Below are positions 12,701-24,152 of a stretch of 64,000 bases of DNA, piece by piece. The notes below the pieces were generated by a model that was given only the letters and a program-made list of their open reading frames with translations, had not been told where the DNA came from and did not search any database. Within the stretch, counting starts at the first letter, position 1. Every line of letters begins with the position of its first letter. The position numbers and the translations under genes were made by a program. The stretch lies in the NCBI GenBank assembly GCA_964035545.1, contig OZ037768.1, forward strand, positions 9,105,241 to 9,169,240, given 5' to 3'. Origin of the DNA: Bugula neritina (lineage: Eukaryota > Bryozoa > Gymnolaemata > Cheilostomatida > Bugulidae).

Positions 12701-15700
12701 GTGATGTTGTAGGCGAGATCCATATGCATCTTCCAAATATTTGATAGATTCTCTATCAGTGGTTATGAATGATAAGCTAAGAGCTAAGGTATGCATAGTA
12801 ACTATTGCGCAGTGTATTATACATTAGTTAATTATTATCATTTAATGGTAGAGTGTTTCTTAATGGAAAATATTATATTTTATCAGAATATAACGACCAA
12901 CACAACCTGTCCTGGGCTAACTCAATCTGGCATATCTCTAGGAATTCTTCCATGGTGGTTTTGGTACCTAATATTGCCAATTATTAAACTGGTAAAGTAT
13001 TGATACTTTATAGCTGATGTTACTATAATATATGGTCCACAATGTTACAAGATCGCAGAACTAATTGACTGCAGTAAACAAACTCAAGTCTACTCCAAGT
13101 CATGCAATGATTTTGTCAATAATAAACAAAAAAGTTCATTAATTCAAGATTGTTCATGTATGACTAGAAGTATCAAAATTAAACATTGTTATTTTAATAT
13201 TTTAAGTTTTGCAGTTAATTGAAATGAAAATCAAGCGAGAAAAGCGTTTCCTGATCAATAGTGGAGAAGTATTTTGTGACAGCAATTAGGGTATTGAGTG
13301 TAGCATTATTTACATAAATGCTTTATATAAATAATAGTTACTTAATGAACACAGCTTGCTTTACTGGTCATGTGTGTTTTTGCCTGGTTTTAAATCCTTT
13401 TGCATTTAAAGAAGAAATAAAGTTGACTTAAGCATTCACAGGTTCAATAAATTAGCAAACTTGAGTCAGTTTTTATGTCAAAGATTTTGCAATGGTCTAG
13501 TAAGCGAATGCTATATAATTTACACTATGGTTTGGTTTTTAGTGCAACGTACTATATTTCATTAGAAAAAATATTAAATCTTTACTTATCACCTAGGTGT
13601 GTAGCAAATGCATGCAGTTGTATGTACATATGTGACATGTCTTTGTAATATCTATTACTATGTTTTAGTTGAGACTATTTGTTCCTTCATTCACATGGGA
13701 GCCATACAATGGTGCTGAAGCTCTGGTTCGTTATAAAATTTTCTGTATAAACTCTGTAAATAATTATTATTATAAGTTGACAATTAAAGTTATGGTTTAT
13801 CATTCATTGCAGCATTTAACAGGACTTTTCTGCAGCTGTAGCGCTTTGTTAAATTATTATGTAATTATATATATATTTGACACAAGGGTGTAATAAGAAA
13901 TATAGACTGTTCTAGGTGTTAGGCTCTAAGACAGCAGTTAAATTATTGATTTGAAATATTGACTCTACTTTTCTTACAAAAATTAATATAAGCGTTAAAA
14001 GTGTTATCACTTTATAATAAAGGTAGGGGTTGTATCCACTTGTAGCATCTATCTCATCATACCTTATATTTATATATTAATATCATTATCTGTGTGTATA
14101 TTAGGTTTATATATGAATAGCAGTATTCATGTTGAAATTATTTGTCGACTGAGCCACTACAGCTGCAGCTGAAAGTGTGGACTTGCAGACGTTCTCCGCC
14201 ACTTCCTGCAAAGTGCTCTTATCATATTATTATGTCAGCTGGTGTATAAATAAATTCAATATGCTGCTTCTCACCCAAAACTCTGTAGATTACGTGGCTT
14301 ATCTCATTCTACACTTTAGATATGGCTGACAACACAGAAACCCTCAGCTTTAGATCCTCTGTGTAAATATTATTCTATGTGCACAGTGTTGGGTAGAGCT
14401 TACACTTCCACTGCTAAGGTATATTTTAAGACTCAGTATTTATCTTGAAAAATGAGAAAATGTATTTTGAAAAATAAATTCTAACAAAGATAATCTGAAA
14501 AAAATATATTCAAAACTGTTTTAATTATTTTTATCCTGCTCAGTTGCTATTTGAGTAATTTCAGCAAGTTTATATCAAACTTTCTCTAGAAGTTGAGGAT
14601 GTGAATTTTTTGTGCTTTTGAATTTTTCAAACAATTGGATTGCTTTAGCTGTTCCCCAGAATATGACATCAGACTATTCTATTCTATTATGTTGAAAAGT
14701 TATATAGATTATTTATTTGCATCGTTCTTTTATGACACACCAAATTAATGGTTTAAATATTGCAACTTTAAAGTTTTCTGCTGTTGATGATGTTATCAGT
14801 TCACCATGTAAAACTAATTTCACAATATTAAAAATGATGATTTTTCACACGACTATGCTTGGCTCCATCTGTATGTGTGAGAAACTGTGTAGCTGGAAGG
14901 CCTGGTTTTTGTTCTCATGAGTTAAACATGGCATAACATAAGTCATCAGAATTCAGCATCTGCTGCTATCATCTCCACATGTTAATACTCAACAAGGCAT
15001 TACAACTGTCTTTATCGAAATACTTAATAGCCTAAACTATGGGTTATAATTATTCACCAGATGTTTATTTAATTCTGCATGACTTTTTATGAAGTCAACC
15101 ATAGTTTTGGTTTTGTGTTTAAGGTGGTCATGATGTCTACTTATTTGTTTTAATAATATTATTATAACCTTTCGAAAGAGTGCACAACTTGCAATAGTAT
15201 GCATACTATTGCAAGTTGTGCACTCTTTCGAATGCTTACAAAAGTATGTGCTAATATTTTGAAAAAACTTTCAAGTAGCATATTTAAAAAAAATATGTTT
15301 TCCCAAATTTGTATTTGCTACACATTGTTGCTGGCAAGTTTAGTAGCTTGAACTCCAGTAATTAGGGGATCTCATGTTTAACTTTGCTGTTGTATGCAAT
15401 CAAATTTTATATTGCGCTGCAAGTAACTGTGCTTCAACAGCTACAAGTTGCTTAAATATTTTAAATAAAAGTTTAGATACATGTGCATACTGAATACCCA
15501 CTTTCATATTTTACTGGGAGGAAATATATGATAATTTATAATTTCATGCAAAACCAGCTCTTTCTAACGCAATGCTATATGTTGATTTGTGTTTATTTTA
15601 CTGTTTATTTATTTCAGTGGAAAGTTAGCCACGTTCTTATCTAAAACTGGAAATTTCTTTTTTACTTGCCGTTTTAAATTCTACTAAAACCTGGTAAAAG

Positions 15701-15893
15701 AGTTGTAGAATGCTGAAAACATTCAATTTTTGTTGTTTTTTCTGTTCTCTAGATGTTCTCTACAAAGCTAGTATCATTAATATATAACTGTTGTATAATT
15801 TAGATTGATGTGGACATGGTGGAAGCAGAAAATTGTTACCAGCAACTAGAAGAATTGCTAAGAAATTTCAAACCAGTTCCTGATGTTAGCTAG
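3793..15893 (+). CDS. HSD17B7: 3-keto-steroid reductase / 17-beta-hydroxysteroid dehydrogenase type 7 (11 exons)
   Basis: This is a short-chain dehydrogenase of the HSD17B7/ERG27 family, which reduces the 3-keto group during C-4 demethylation of sterols at the ER membrane, using NADPH. Exons by splice consensus and phase: 3793-3833, 4001-4125, 4627-4705, 5045-5140, 5891-6005, 12189-12304, 12713-12788, 12887-12991, 13669-13725, 14320-14418, 15804-15893. Together they give 332 residues with no break, close to the human length of 341. Seen in the protein: a Rossmann motif TGANSGVG (residues 10-17), LNAGIM, TNVFGHF, the catalytic-serine region WTSSRTSS, and the active-site YASSK (Tyr195, Lys199). 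These are followed by the hydrophobic [14 protein letters not shown] segment and PYNGAEAL. The weakest splice is the exon 9 donor (GTTCGT). Many invertebrates are sterol auxotrophs, so the in vivo role may lie in steroid rather than sterol metabolism; that is an inference. The 6.2-kb intron 5 holds other genes on the opposite strand. Confidence 0.92.
4234..4519. mobile_element. MITE-like inverted-repeat element in HSD17B7 intron 2
   Basis: The ends are inverted copies of a 23-base sequence, 4234-4256 and 4497-4519, matching at 21 of 23 positions and sharing CGTAACGTCGACT. Weaker pairing continues inward (ATGTCA...CCATTTTT against its complement). Length is 286 bases and no protein is encoded. 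This is the form of a non-autonomous DNA transposon. No clean target-site duplication was found, so the superfamily is open. Confidence 0.6.
6785..9291 (-). CDS. Class A (rhodopsin-like) G-protein-coupled receptor, nested in HSD17B7 intron 5
   Basis: Coding exons on the minus strand are 9291-9021 (Met at 9275), 8324-8049 and 7462-6785. All junctions are phase 0 with consensus sites, giving about 402 residues. Seven hydrophobic segments are present. Recognisable class A marks are the TM1 Asn in FVTNG, TM2 CADLLS, a TM3 end of [13 protein letters not shown] (DHY instead of DRY), TM6 LWLPSC, and TM7 [10 protein letters not shown] (DPxxY instead of NPxxY). There is no Cys at the usual TM3 start and no Pro in TM5. 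These absences, together with DPxxY, recall the melanocortin/S1P/cannabinoid/adenosine group, so a MECA-like receptor is the best guess. The ligand is unknown. The N-terminus before TM1 is only about five residues. A splice acceptor at 9292-9293 suggests that an upstream exon, not located, may add an extracellular end. The C-tail is about 90 residues and rich in Ser/Thr. Confidence 0.8.
9690..10151 (-). CDS. Unrecognised two-exon reading frame nested in HSD17B7 intron 5, with an in-frame TGA
   Basis: Exon a is 10151-10072, ending in a GTAAGT donor. Exon b begins at 9984 after a CTAG acceptor, and the phases agree (2 then 1). Together they encode 74 residues to a TGA at 9842-9840. The amino-acid composition looks like a real protein ([20 protein letters not shown], then [18 protein letters not shown] and [13 protein letters not shown]). 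The same frame continues after the TGA for another 49 codons, starting near [19 protein letters not shown], to a second TGA at 9692-9690. I do not recognise the family. It may be a small gene, a gene whose 5' exons I missed, a dead copy with TGG changed to TGA, or a short ORF followed by a second frame. It lies 400 bases upstream of the GPCR on the same strand. Confidence 0.35.
10340..10553 (-). mobile_element. Possible tRNA-derived SINE
   Basis: Read on the minus strand, the element starts near 10553 with GGGGAAGCCATGGTTAGAGC. This resembles a tRNA 5' end with an RNA polymerase III A box (TGGTTAGAGCG). About 38 bases further in is a weak B-box-like ATTCGAGAC. A body of about 150 bases unrelated to tRNA follows. 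The layout is that of a tRNA-derived SINE. No poly-A or tandem tail is obvious, and the 3' end is approximate. Confidence 0.45.
15171..15232. repeat. 62-bp perfect palindrome
   Basis: Each arm is 31 bases with no spacer: TTCGAAAGAG at the left end mirrors CTCTTTCGAA at the right, and the centre is ATGCAT. It sits in the last intron of HSD17B7 (14419-15803). A spacer-free palindrome of this length is normally unstable, and nothing around it looks like a transposon. Confidence 0.95.
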
Positions 15894-15899
15894 GCAGGC

Positions 15900-16600
15900 T
15901 CTTAGCCAGATGTTTGATAGTTTGGAGATTTCAAAAACTTTTGTTAGTGATAAAGTGATAGTGATAAATAGGAAATCTTATATATAAACCTTTTTTGCAT
16001 GTATATGATAGAATCACTGTATTGTGTTAAGTTATCAAGCTTACTACTTTAAATCTAGGGACATGGTGTTATAAAATTTTCACATATGTTTTCAGTGTTT
16101 CTACAACTTTTCTTGGCCTTGTCTTTCATGTACAAATATTGTTGCAGTTGTGTTACAGTTTCTCTACTGGATTTTTTATATATAATACAGCATGTTAATA
16201 TATGATCATAGCATGTCATGTTATATGGTTAACATTATCACAAGTAGTTCAAGCAACAGTTTATAGATTACTGTTTAAATCTATACTGACTTGAAGTCAT
16301 GTTGGCTCCAGTATTCTTCAACTCCTGTTGCCTTGCTATATTTATTCACTTTGCTTGCTTTACTAATTTATCTTGACATTGCCTGTTTCAAATTTTGTAA
16401 CAAATTATTGAAAGTCAGATAGTCAAAATCTGGATTCCTTTAATTTTTGAAATTTTTAGAGTGATTTCAAGCTTGCTATATGTCTTAATTATATATTATT
16501 AGATTTTTAATTGAAATTATAGAAAATAAATTGAATACTAAACAATTTAGTGGCTTGGTGTTTATTTTTATTATTACATTATTGGTTGTATCACAGCTTT
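15900..16600 (+). other. 3' flank and probable 3' UTR of HSD17B7
   Basis: This is non-coding AT-rich sequence after the HSD17B7 stop codon. An AATAAA signal lies at about 16525-16530 and could be the polyadenylation site. No other feature is seen. Confidence 0.4.
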
Positions 16601-16639
16601 TAGCTGGTGTAACCTACCATCAGCTTAGTTCTACTAGGC

Positions 16640-17600
16640 TGTGATGGATCGAACTTTCCTCAAGATGTGAGCTGATCCTAGTAAGGCTGTCTGCCGAATC
16701 AGTGTGTATATTTTGTTTTCAGCTACTCCAAGTAGTGCCATCCAGTCTACAGTCTTGTGTGAAGCTCCAAGAGCTCCAATTACAATGGGGATGACTTTTG
16801 TTGATGTTTTCCAAAGGCGGGTTAACTCTAGTGCTAAATCCTGATATTTTCCTATCTTCTCTCATTCTTTTTCTTTTACTCTGTAGTCACCAGGAACTGC
16901 GATATCAGTGATCGTTGTTTCGGCATTACGCTTGTCAACTACTACTATATCAGGCTTCCTAGCTTCGATGACTGTCGGTGTGTATGTTAAAGTCCCACAA
17001 GATTTTTACATTGTCATTCTCCAGTACTGATTCTGCTCGGTGGTCGTACCAATTTTTGCTTCTCTGAAATCCATGAAGTTCACACAACTTCCAGTGAATT
17101 ATCGACGCCACATGGTCGTGTCTTTTTTTATATTCTTGTGCTAACTTCTCACATTCACTCAGTATATGCATCACAGTTTCATCCTTTGCATTACACATCT
17201 GACACTTCTTGCTACCTTGTTCTTTCATTATAACTACTTTATAATTTCTAGTAGGGAGTACTTGATCTTGCACAGCTAACAACAGTCCTTCTGTTTCCTT
17301 TTTCAGCCAACCAGATTTCAACCAGTTCCAGGAGTACGTTTTCATGTCCTCCACCTTTTTGGTGTACTGACCATGTAGAGCCTTTTCTTTCTACCGAGTA
17401 ATCGTTCTTGAGTTTTACCGCTGTTTTGTCCTTTGGGAAGGTATTCAGTGTGGTGTCTCCATCAGTGCATGTCCTCTTTATGTAACCTGACATGATGCAT
17501 TCTTCAATCCTTGCACATTCTCCAATTGACGCCATTCCTCTGCCGCCTTCCCTTCTGCTAACATACAGCCTGTCTACATCTGCTCTTGGATAGAGTGCAC
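16640..17600 (-). pseudogene. Broken 3' end of a non-LTR retrotransposon with zinc-knuckle and restriction-like endonuclease remnant
   Basis: Several minus-strand frames join into one degraded C-terminal domain. From 17590 to 17390 it reads ARIEECIMSGYIKRT. After a frameshift, from about 17354, it reads KKETEGLLLAVQDQ and then a CCHC-type knuckle (CQMCNAKDETVMHILSEC), KKRHDHVASIIHWKL, and after another shift RKPDIVVVDKRNAETT with DIAVPGD. The knuckle followed by a PD...D pattern is the layout of elements that use a restriction-like endonuclease (R2/NeSL type) and not an APE endonuclease. An in-frame TGA in KEKE-stop-EKIGKYQ replaces an expected Trp. The reverse transcriptase is missing, so the copy is 5'-truncated and dead. 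It differs from the element at position 1. Confidence 0.75.
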
Positions 17601-19460
17601 GATTTATTATTATTGTTGTTATTAATTATTAAATTATATGTATTTTAGCTGGTAAATGCATGTAGTTGTTTACTAAATGCTGGAAACTTTCTATCTAGCT
17701 TTGCTTTGCAAGTGTTACCTTTTATGTACAATTCGAAAATTAATTTAAACTGCCGGAACAAACTCAAGACTATAACTTACAGAATTCTTTGTCCTTGACT
17801 CATTTTTCTTTACTTTATTTGACATACAAAGGTTAAACCAGTTCTAATTTTAATTGCATGCAGTCAATATAAAACAATACTGCATATTATAATAGTTGCT
17901 CTTTTGTTTTTTAACATGGTTAGCCAATAAAAGTTAATAATAAAGCTTTTCTTGTATTTTACTGTTTGCTAGGCTTGTACCAATGCATAAATTAAACAAT
18001 GTATTTATCAAACTAATCAGTCATGCTTTGCCCACACGTCAAATGTGAAGTTTGATTAGGTTTTAAAATGTGTAACCTTCTAGCAAACAAATTAATTACG
18101 GAAACTTTTTTATAACCAACTGATGATAAAGGATTGCTTAAAGATGAGCTTTGGGCACACTTATTATTCTTATCTTATCATGTTAATTCCTGCCACACGT
18201 GTGGCACTATGTATTCATTTTATACACGCTATCTGCATAAGGAGGCCATAGCAAGATAAAAAGATTTGCTTACTGTCTATTTTCAAATAAATTGGTAGCA
18301 TTATACCTGATGATGCAGTGATAAAGTTAATATTGAAATGTAGCCATATGTCATATATAATATGCTGTAGCAGATGATATACGTACATCCATGTTGGAAA
18401 GGTGCACAAATATAGGTGAGGCAAGGAGCCGCAGAAATGTTCAAATCATGTATAAAATAAAATAAGGAACTATCAAAAGAGTGCATTAACATTTCTATAG
18501 CTGCTGTTTTGATCTGTTTAAAACTTTCTTACCGTGTACACAGCGTAACATAAAATGAAGTAAGATTCTATTTCTGCCAGATTCAATTTTAAACTGCAGC
18601 TCATCTTCAATAAATAGATTAGCTGCTCATGGCAGGTTTTTGTGTGATACTTTTGTATACAAGTCTTAAAAATTATAGCATTAAAAATACAGTTTATAAA
18701 ATATTTATTTTTAAAACAAATTGAAACCGGATGGCAACGCATTAAAAATAATCATGCCACTTAGCCTTATCTGCTCAGCTTATTTACTTGTAGGGTTGAG
18801 TAGAGTTCCATTATCATAATCAAAACACACACTGGTTGCAACATATATCTTCTAGCTGTATGCTACAAACTATATTATACAAATTATTGTAGCAAAACTT
18901 TATAAATTATCTCCTAATATCTCAATTAATTTTATCAAACGCTTGCTTCAAACAAATCCTGCCAGTCACTAATAAATAACTTAATTGTACCCTGTACGTT
19001 TTGCTTTTAGTCATAAATGCATGATTAACTTGTAATTTAGAAAGTTAATAATTTCCAATTATAGCGAGCCTTGATATATATCAAAAGTTGATACTTTATA
19101 GCTATAAAAAAGTATTGATACATATATTAATGTATAGCCAATCAACATAACAAATTTGGGCAAAAACCTAAGTAAACACTCCTTGAGTAATTTTGCTATA
19201 ATAGCTCACAGTGAATATTCATATTGCTGATGTGTAAACTACGTTTCTGGCTAAATATGTTAATGTAGTAAATGGAAGCATTGTCATTAATATTTTAAAT
19301 AAATTTACAATTTGCAATCAAAATATTTTTTGACTGTTGAAGTATTGAAGAACTTAATAATAGGCAATAGCTCAATAAACTAAACTGATATTAGCATGAT
19401 TTTGATGGTTATGCTCAAGCAATGATAAACTGCCTAAAATATGAAATGAACTATGTGCTA
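17600..19460. other. Intergenic AT-rich DNA
   Basis: No exon-like block, RNA gene or transposon could be supported between the retrotransposon remnant and the hAT-like element. The open frames here are short, AT-rich and do not resemble proteins. Confidence 0.5.
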
Positions 19461-19465
19461 GATTG

Positions 19466-19806
19466 CAGGGGTGTCCCACCTTTTCAGACCAGAATATTCC
19501 GGTGGCAAGGGTCACACTGTAAACTTTAGTTTGAGCTAAGTGGGGGGGGGGAGGGGGCACAGCATCAGTGTTTTTCAAATTACTTTATTCCAAAATTTTA
19601 TGAATCGTTACACAATTAAGTCCCAATTTAGTTATTGCAGGCTGCATGTTTTGCAGCATGTGTAGAAATAAGACATTTAAAAGGTGGTTTTTCACTTTAC
19701 GTCATGTATACTGTGAAGGCTAATTTTAGCTTTCTGCCTTCGAGGGCCACATAAATGTAGGCTAGGAGCCAGATCTGGCCCTGGGGCTGCCTGTTGGACA
19801 GCCCTG
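19466..19806. mobile_element. hAT-like non-autonomous DNA transposon
   Basis: The left end is CAGGGGTGTCCCACC and the right end, reversed, is CAGGGCTGTCCAACA. These are typical hAT termini. The right part also carries the GGGCCACA and AGATCTGGCCCTGGGGCTGC type of interior common in short hAT elements. The 8-base flanks TGCTAGAT (left) and TGCTAGAG (right), slightly offset from the left end, look like a decayed target duplication. The element is 341 bases with no coding capacity, and a poly-G run lies near 19541-19557. Confidence 0.65.
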
Positions 19807-20848
19807 TGCTAGAGTTTCCACTAAATTTACTAGTAAATTGTCATTTTGGCTGAGATTAATAAGTATTTAATCTTGCGATATGGTCGCATAGAATGCTTTT
19901 TAAGATTCTAGTAGATCATGTAATTATGTTGGCAAGGCAATAACACTACTGAGTGATTTTTTGGGCTAAACATATTTTCATAGTCTTCACAAAACAGCCT
20001 ATGGAGAGTAGAGTTAATTATTGTAAGTGTAGATATTCAGCATAAACTCTTTGACCTGACTGAGCACATAAAAAGAGAAACCAGGATAAAAGAGCATGCC
20101 TTTGGCGGTTAATTTAAACAATTCCTGCCATAACAAAGAAGCAGCCTATTCTCTGATTAATTTATTGATTTGCTTGTCTAAACAAATGTTTATTAGTAAC
20201 ATAACAGTAACCAAGACAATAAATAGTAAATACAGTTCTTCTAGATCACAAGGTGTGTGAAAATTGCAACAACAAAGCTTCTTTCATAAAGGAATATCTT
20301 GTTATCCCATTCAACTTAACAGAGGTTGCATCAATAATAGCTATAATTAGCACCATTATCTTTAGAAATTCAAAATTTTCGATGAATGACTTTGGCAAAA
20401 TATGTAAACAAAAACATTAAATTATTCTCACTAAGCTTTCTTCTTTTTGTTTTGGGTGTTGTTTTCTTTTTCTACCAAAGAGTAACAATTAGCTTGTTTA
20501 TATTAGTGAAAGATACGGTAGTCTACTGGTTTGGCCGGATTATTGTAGCTCAAATTGTAGTTTTAGCAAATTTACAAGGAAAATAAATTTTGAATATCTA
20601 AATGAAGTTTGAAAAATAAATACTTTAAAATTTCACCTTGTGCCTAAGACTTGGCCTTTATAAGAAAATTATGGAAAGCCGTGTTTAAAATAAAAAAATG
20701 CTTACCAAAGGCCAAATTAGGAAAAAGGATTCAATATATGATGTGTGGCCCATGAAGTTAAACTTCTAAATATACATGTAAATATCTTTTACAATTAGAT
20801 ATAATATATTATTTAATTTTGTTGAGGGAGAGGAGATGATTTGAGAGT

Positions 20849-22699
20849 TTAGTAAAAAGTGTCAACTGGCTGGTCAGGGTAGGACGTGGAGTCGGCATTG
20901 CTGAGAAATGTCATGTCTTCTACTGAGGGTAGTTGAGGGATCCACAGCCTTGTAGTAATTCTGTTAGAATTGCGGTTTTTTCTTGTAACATCTTTGCTCC
21001 GCCTACACCATGACAAGGCATGTTGCTGCAGGTTTTCTGTAAGATCATATCAAATTGTATAAAATATACAAAGCAAGCTAGAAGTTTAAAACTATAACAT
21101 ATTTTTGCTGTTTTATTTATTGCTTATGCCATCATGGATTATTATGCCCAGGATGAAAAATGTATTTGAATTCTCTCAGCTTACATACTCTGTTATAAAT
21201 TAATGCTTTTATGCTGTCTATAAGGCTGTGAAATTAATTTTAAAGTTTATTAACAATCAAACTAAAATAAGTGACTGTTACTAAATATTTAGTGATCTCT
21301 AGCTGGGTAAAGCATACTGCTAGTATTACGTGTGTTTTTGGCTTACCTCGTTTGCATTTTAGTACAACTTTTTTTGGTGCTTCACTGTGTTTCTTCTTCC
21401 TATAATATAGAGTGTCTTCATATTGTTGTAGAGTTTCAGTCATGTTACCAATGTACATAATGGCATATTTAAGCGTATCAACTTTAGACAGCTTGCTCCT
21501 CTCACTTATAGGGAGGGGTATGTATTGTCTCAAGTCATCAAATGCATCATTAATTGACTTCATTCGCTTTCTCTCTCTTTGGTTGGCTGCTGTTCGGTGT
21601 GGCTTTTTCTTGCCATCTGATGTGATTGCTCCAGAGGGATCAAACTCTTCATACAGTGAAGTAGAGTAGTTTAGGCCTAATTCTTCGCTCCAAACAGGTG
21701 AGCCCTCCTCAACTGGTGAGCTGGCTGTATCTGAATCCCCTTCGGAGTAGTTGATGTATCGGTACTGGGGCCTCAGTCTATAATCTGAAGCACCTTGCGT
21801 TGCCTCATCTATATAAACAATAATTACAATTTGTAGTCCCTAAAATAATTAACTTTTTAAATAGTTTCAATTATTTGAAAAGAATTGTAATATTATAATA
21901 TTTTCTGCTTAGTAATGACTGTGTAGACAGTAAATTTTCTTTCACGTTCAGCTGCAGTTCTTATGCCTAAAGCCTGTTTTAATAAATATTGTGAAATTTA
22001 TATCAATTCTTTAATGTGTACGCAATGTAGTAATATAATAAACGATTTGTATTATCTATATATTAAATTTACAATATTCAAATGTATATAAGTATTTATT
22101 TTCATTTGTTAACACTTAAAATTAGCTAAAATAAACAAAGCTGTTACAGCTATAGTTTCATAAAATAGTCGAACAAAAGGAAGAAAATCAGTGAATGCTA
22201 AACAAAGCAAAGTGAACTTATATATATCAAATATATTTTTTGGTGAAAACTATATACTTTTTAATTTTCCATGCTAACCTATAGAATGTAATGCCCCACA
22301 GTTTTACCCTAAAATTTGAAAGGAAAAGAATTTTCCTGCAACAATTTAAAATAATAATATGGGTTTTAAAAACCTATATGTGATAAGCTCATTTTAAGTT
22401 TATCGAATTGCATATACTTTCACATAATTTCATTAAAAATCTAGAAAATATATTATAAGCCCCATGCATACCTCAGATAAAAGCATCATAATATTTAGCA
22501 ATATATGATCTAACCATGAAATCTTATACTAAAGAGGTGAGCATCATATAATATTACTAGCACCAGACTATTGTTCCATGATCACTTCTATTAATAATCT
22601 CAACTTACCTTGAACCCAGCAGTTTAGAAATTCTAGCTCTGCATCCCAACTTTGAGGATATGAACTGTGAAACGCGAAGTTGTTCACTTCCATCTGCAT
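20849..22699 (-). CDS. PTF1A: Ptf1a-like class II bHLH transcription factor (3 exons)
   Basis: Exons are 22699-22609, 21808-21347 and 21036-20849. The phases join cleanly, giving 246 residues. The bHLH lies at about residues 101-155, with basic region RTAANQRERKRM, helix 1 SINDAFDDLRQYIP and helix 2 KLSKVDTLKYAIMYI. The Glu and Arg of the ERxxR motif that read the E-box are present. After the bHLH comes KKVVLKCKRG, then in exon 3 HALSW and RLWIP. These match in order the conserved C-terminal pieces of Ptf1a (a CHRG-like motif, HSLSW, VWTP), which in vertebrates bind RBPJ/Su(H). That order is the main reason for naming Ptf1a over other Ptf/Fer/Nato proteins. Ptf1a acts as a nuclear heterodimer with E proteins in neural and gut-associated cell specification. 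Two in-frame Met codons (22699 and 22693) are possible starts. The loop has an unusual extra SER segment (PLPISERSK). Confidence 0.8.
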
Positions 22700-24152
22700 G
22701 ATTTAAGGAGAATGGTGTAAATGATGCAACACTACCTCACGGCTGCTGTTACTATGACTTGAAAGCATCATTTATGTATAACTAAATTTAGCCACGCGAC
22801 ACTTTTAATGTAAACATGGCTACTCCAATGAAGAGTATACATCTTTTGTTATCATTTTTGGTAAAGGGCACACTTTTCCATTGTTATCATCCATTAGCAA
22901 ATAAAGCATTCATGCCACATGTGCTTGCTAACATATATTGAAAATTATTTAGTCAACCTGCATTAGCTAAATTTTTTTTAAATTTTTTTTAACTTTCTAC
23001 AAAGTTTCTTTCAATACATTATGCTAGTACTTGTTGACAAAATATATTTATTGTGGCTTCCATCCAGTTTCAAGGATTGCGTAGGCGGGACACTCAAAGG
23101 TGATAGATGATTCTTTATGATATAACCCTGGTCACTAGAGACCATAACAGTAATTAGTCTTTTCACCAAAGTCAATATTTAGCCATTAGCCATATCACTG
23201 GACATAGATTATCCTAACCTAAGCTTTACTATATCTATAAATTTAATGATAATGCTATTATAATACATTGTGTATGTCACCAGTGTAGACTTATTGCAAT
23301 ACTTATAGCAATTGGTAGCAATATCTCAAAGTGTTAGCTTGTTATAATGTTAAAAGGTCACTAAATTTGTAAAATTACTTTTCAGTTGTTAATGCAATGT
23401 GTGCATGTGGACTTGGTTAGCCATCAAAGCTTTCACCCTCACTAAATGAACTCAAGTATGCATGAGTGTTTAGAGATTCTTGTTATGCTGCATATGTGTT
23501 ACCAACATTTGCAAAATATTATAAAAGCTGCATTAAAAAGACCTGTTACTTTTAACTTTTAAAAAGCATGTTCATTTTTTTTATATAACATCAGAAACAG
23601 ATCATATTGCTATCAGTACTGGCCATGCTAGCAGTGCCAGTTTTACAATGAGCACCATTACTAGTAGTGTAGTACTGGTGCCATTACGTGTGGTCCAGCA
23701 TTGCATAGTGCTAGAATACCGTTCTATTGCTGGTGTTAAATATTTAATATAGAGTGTTTGAATCAATATTCAGTTAGTGTAATAACCTCCGAGCGATTCA
23801 CCCTATAACGTCTTACTAATAAACTATATATTATCCTTAAGAATTGTGAGTTATTGACCAGGGCTAATAATTGCTATGTCTGATTTCTGTTTGAATTTCC
23901 TATATTATCTTTGGATTCTATCAATTTATTTTTATGTATCTTGTAACATATTGAGAATCTAATTTGTGAACTTATATATAGATGTCAAGCAACTCTCGAA
24001 ATAGCAATTTGCATAAGACCAATAGAAATAATTTGCTATAGATTTTTGTATTGATTTTACAACGCACTTGATTAGTATACAAGCAATGTATTTATGTTAC
24101 TTGTATCATTGGAGCCATTTGACTGTGACTGAAGACGATAAGCACACTGAAA
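22700..24152. other. Divergent intergenic region between the Ptf1a-like and LRR genes
   Basis: About 1.45 kb separates two genes read in opposite directions, so both promoters should lie here. No TATA box, CpG-rich stretch or repeat could be assigned with confidence. The sequence is uniformly AT-rich. Confidence 0.4.

Noticed and set aside
20386-20586. 66-residue hydrophobic plus-strand frame with possible membrane helices
   Set aside because: T-rich DNA gives hydrophobic peptides by chance; there is no homology or splice support.
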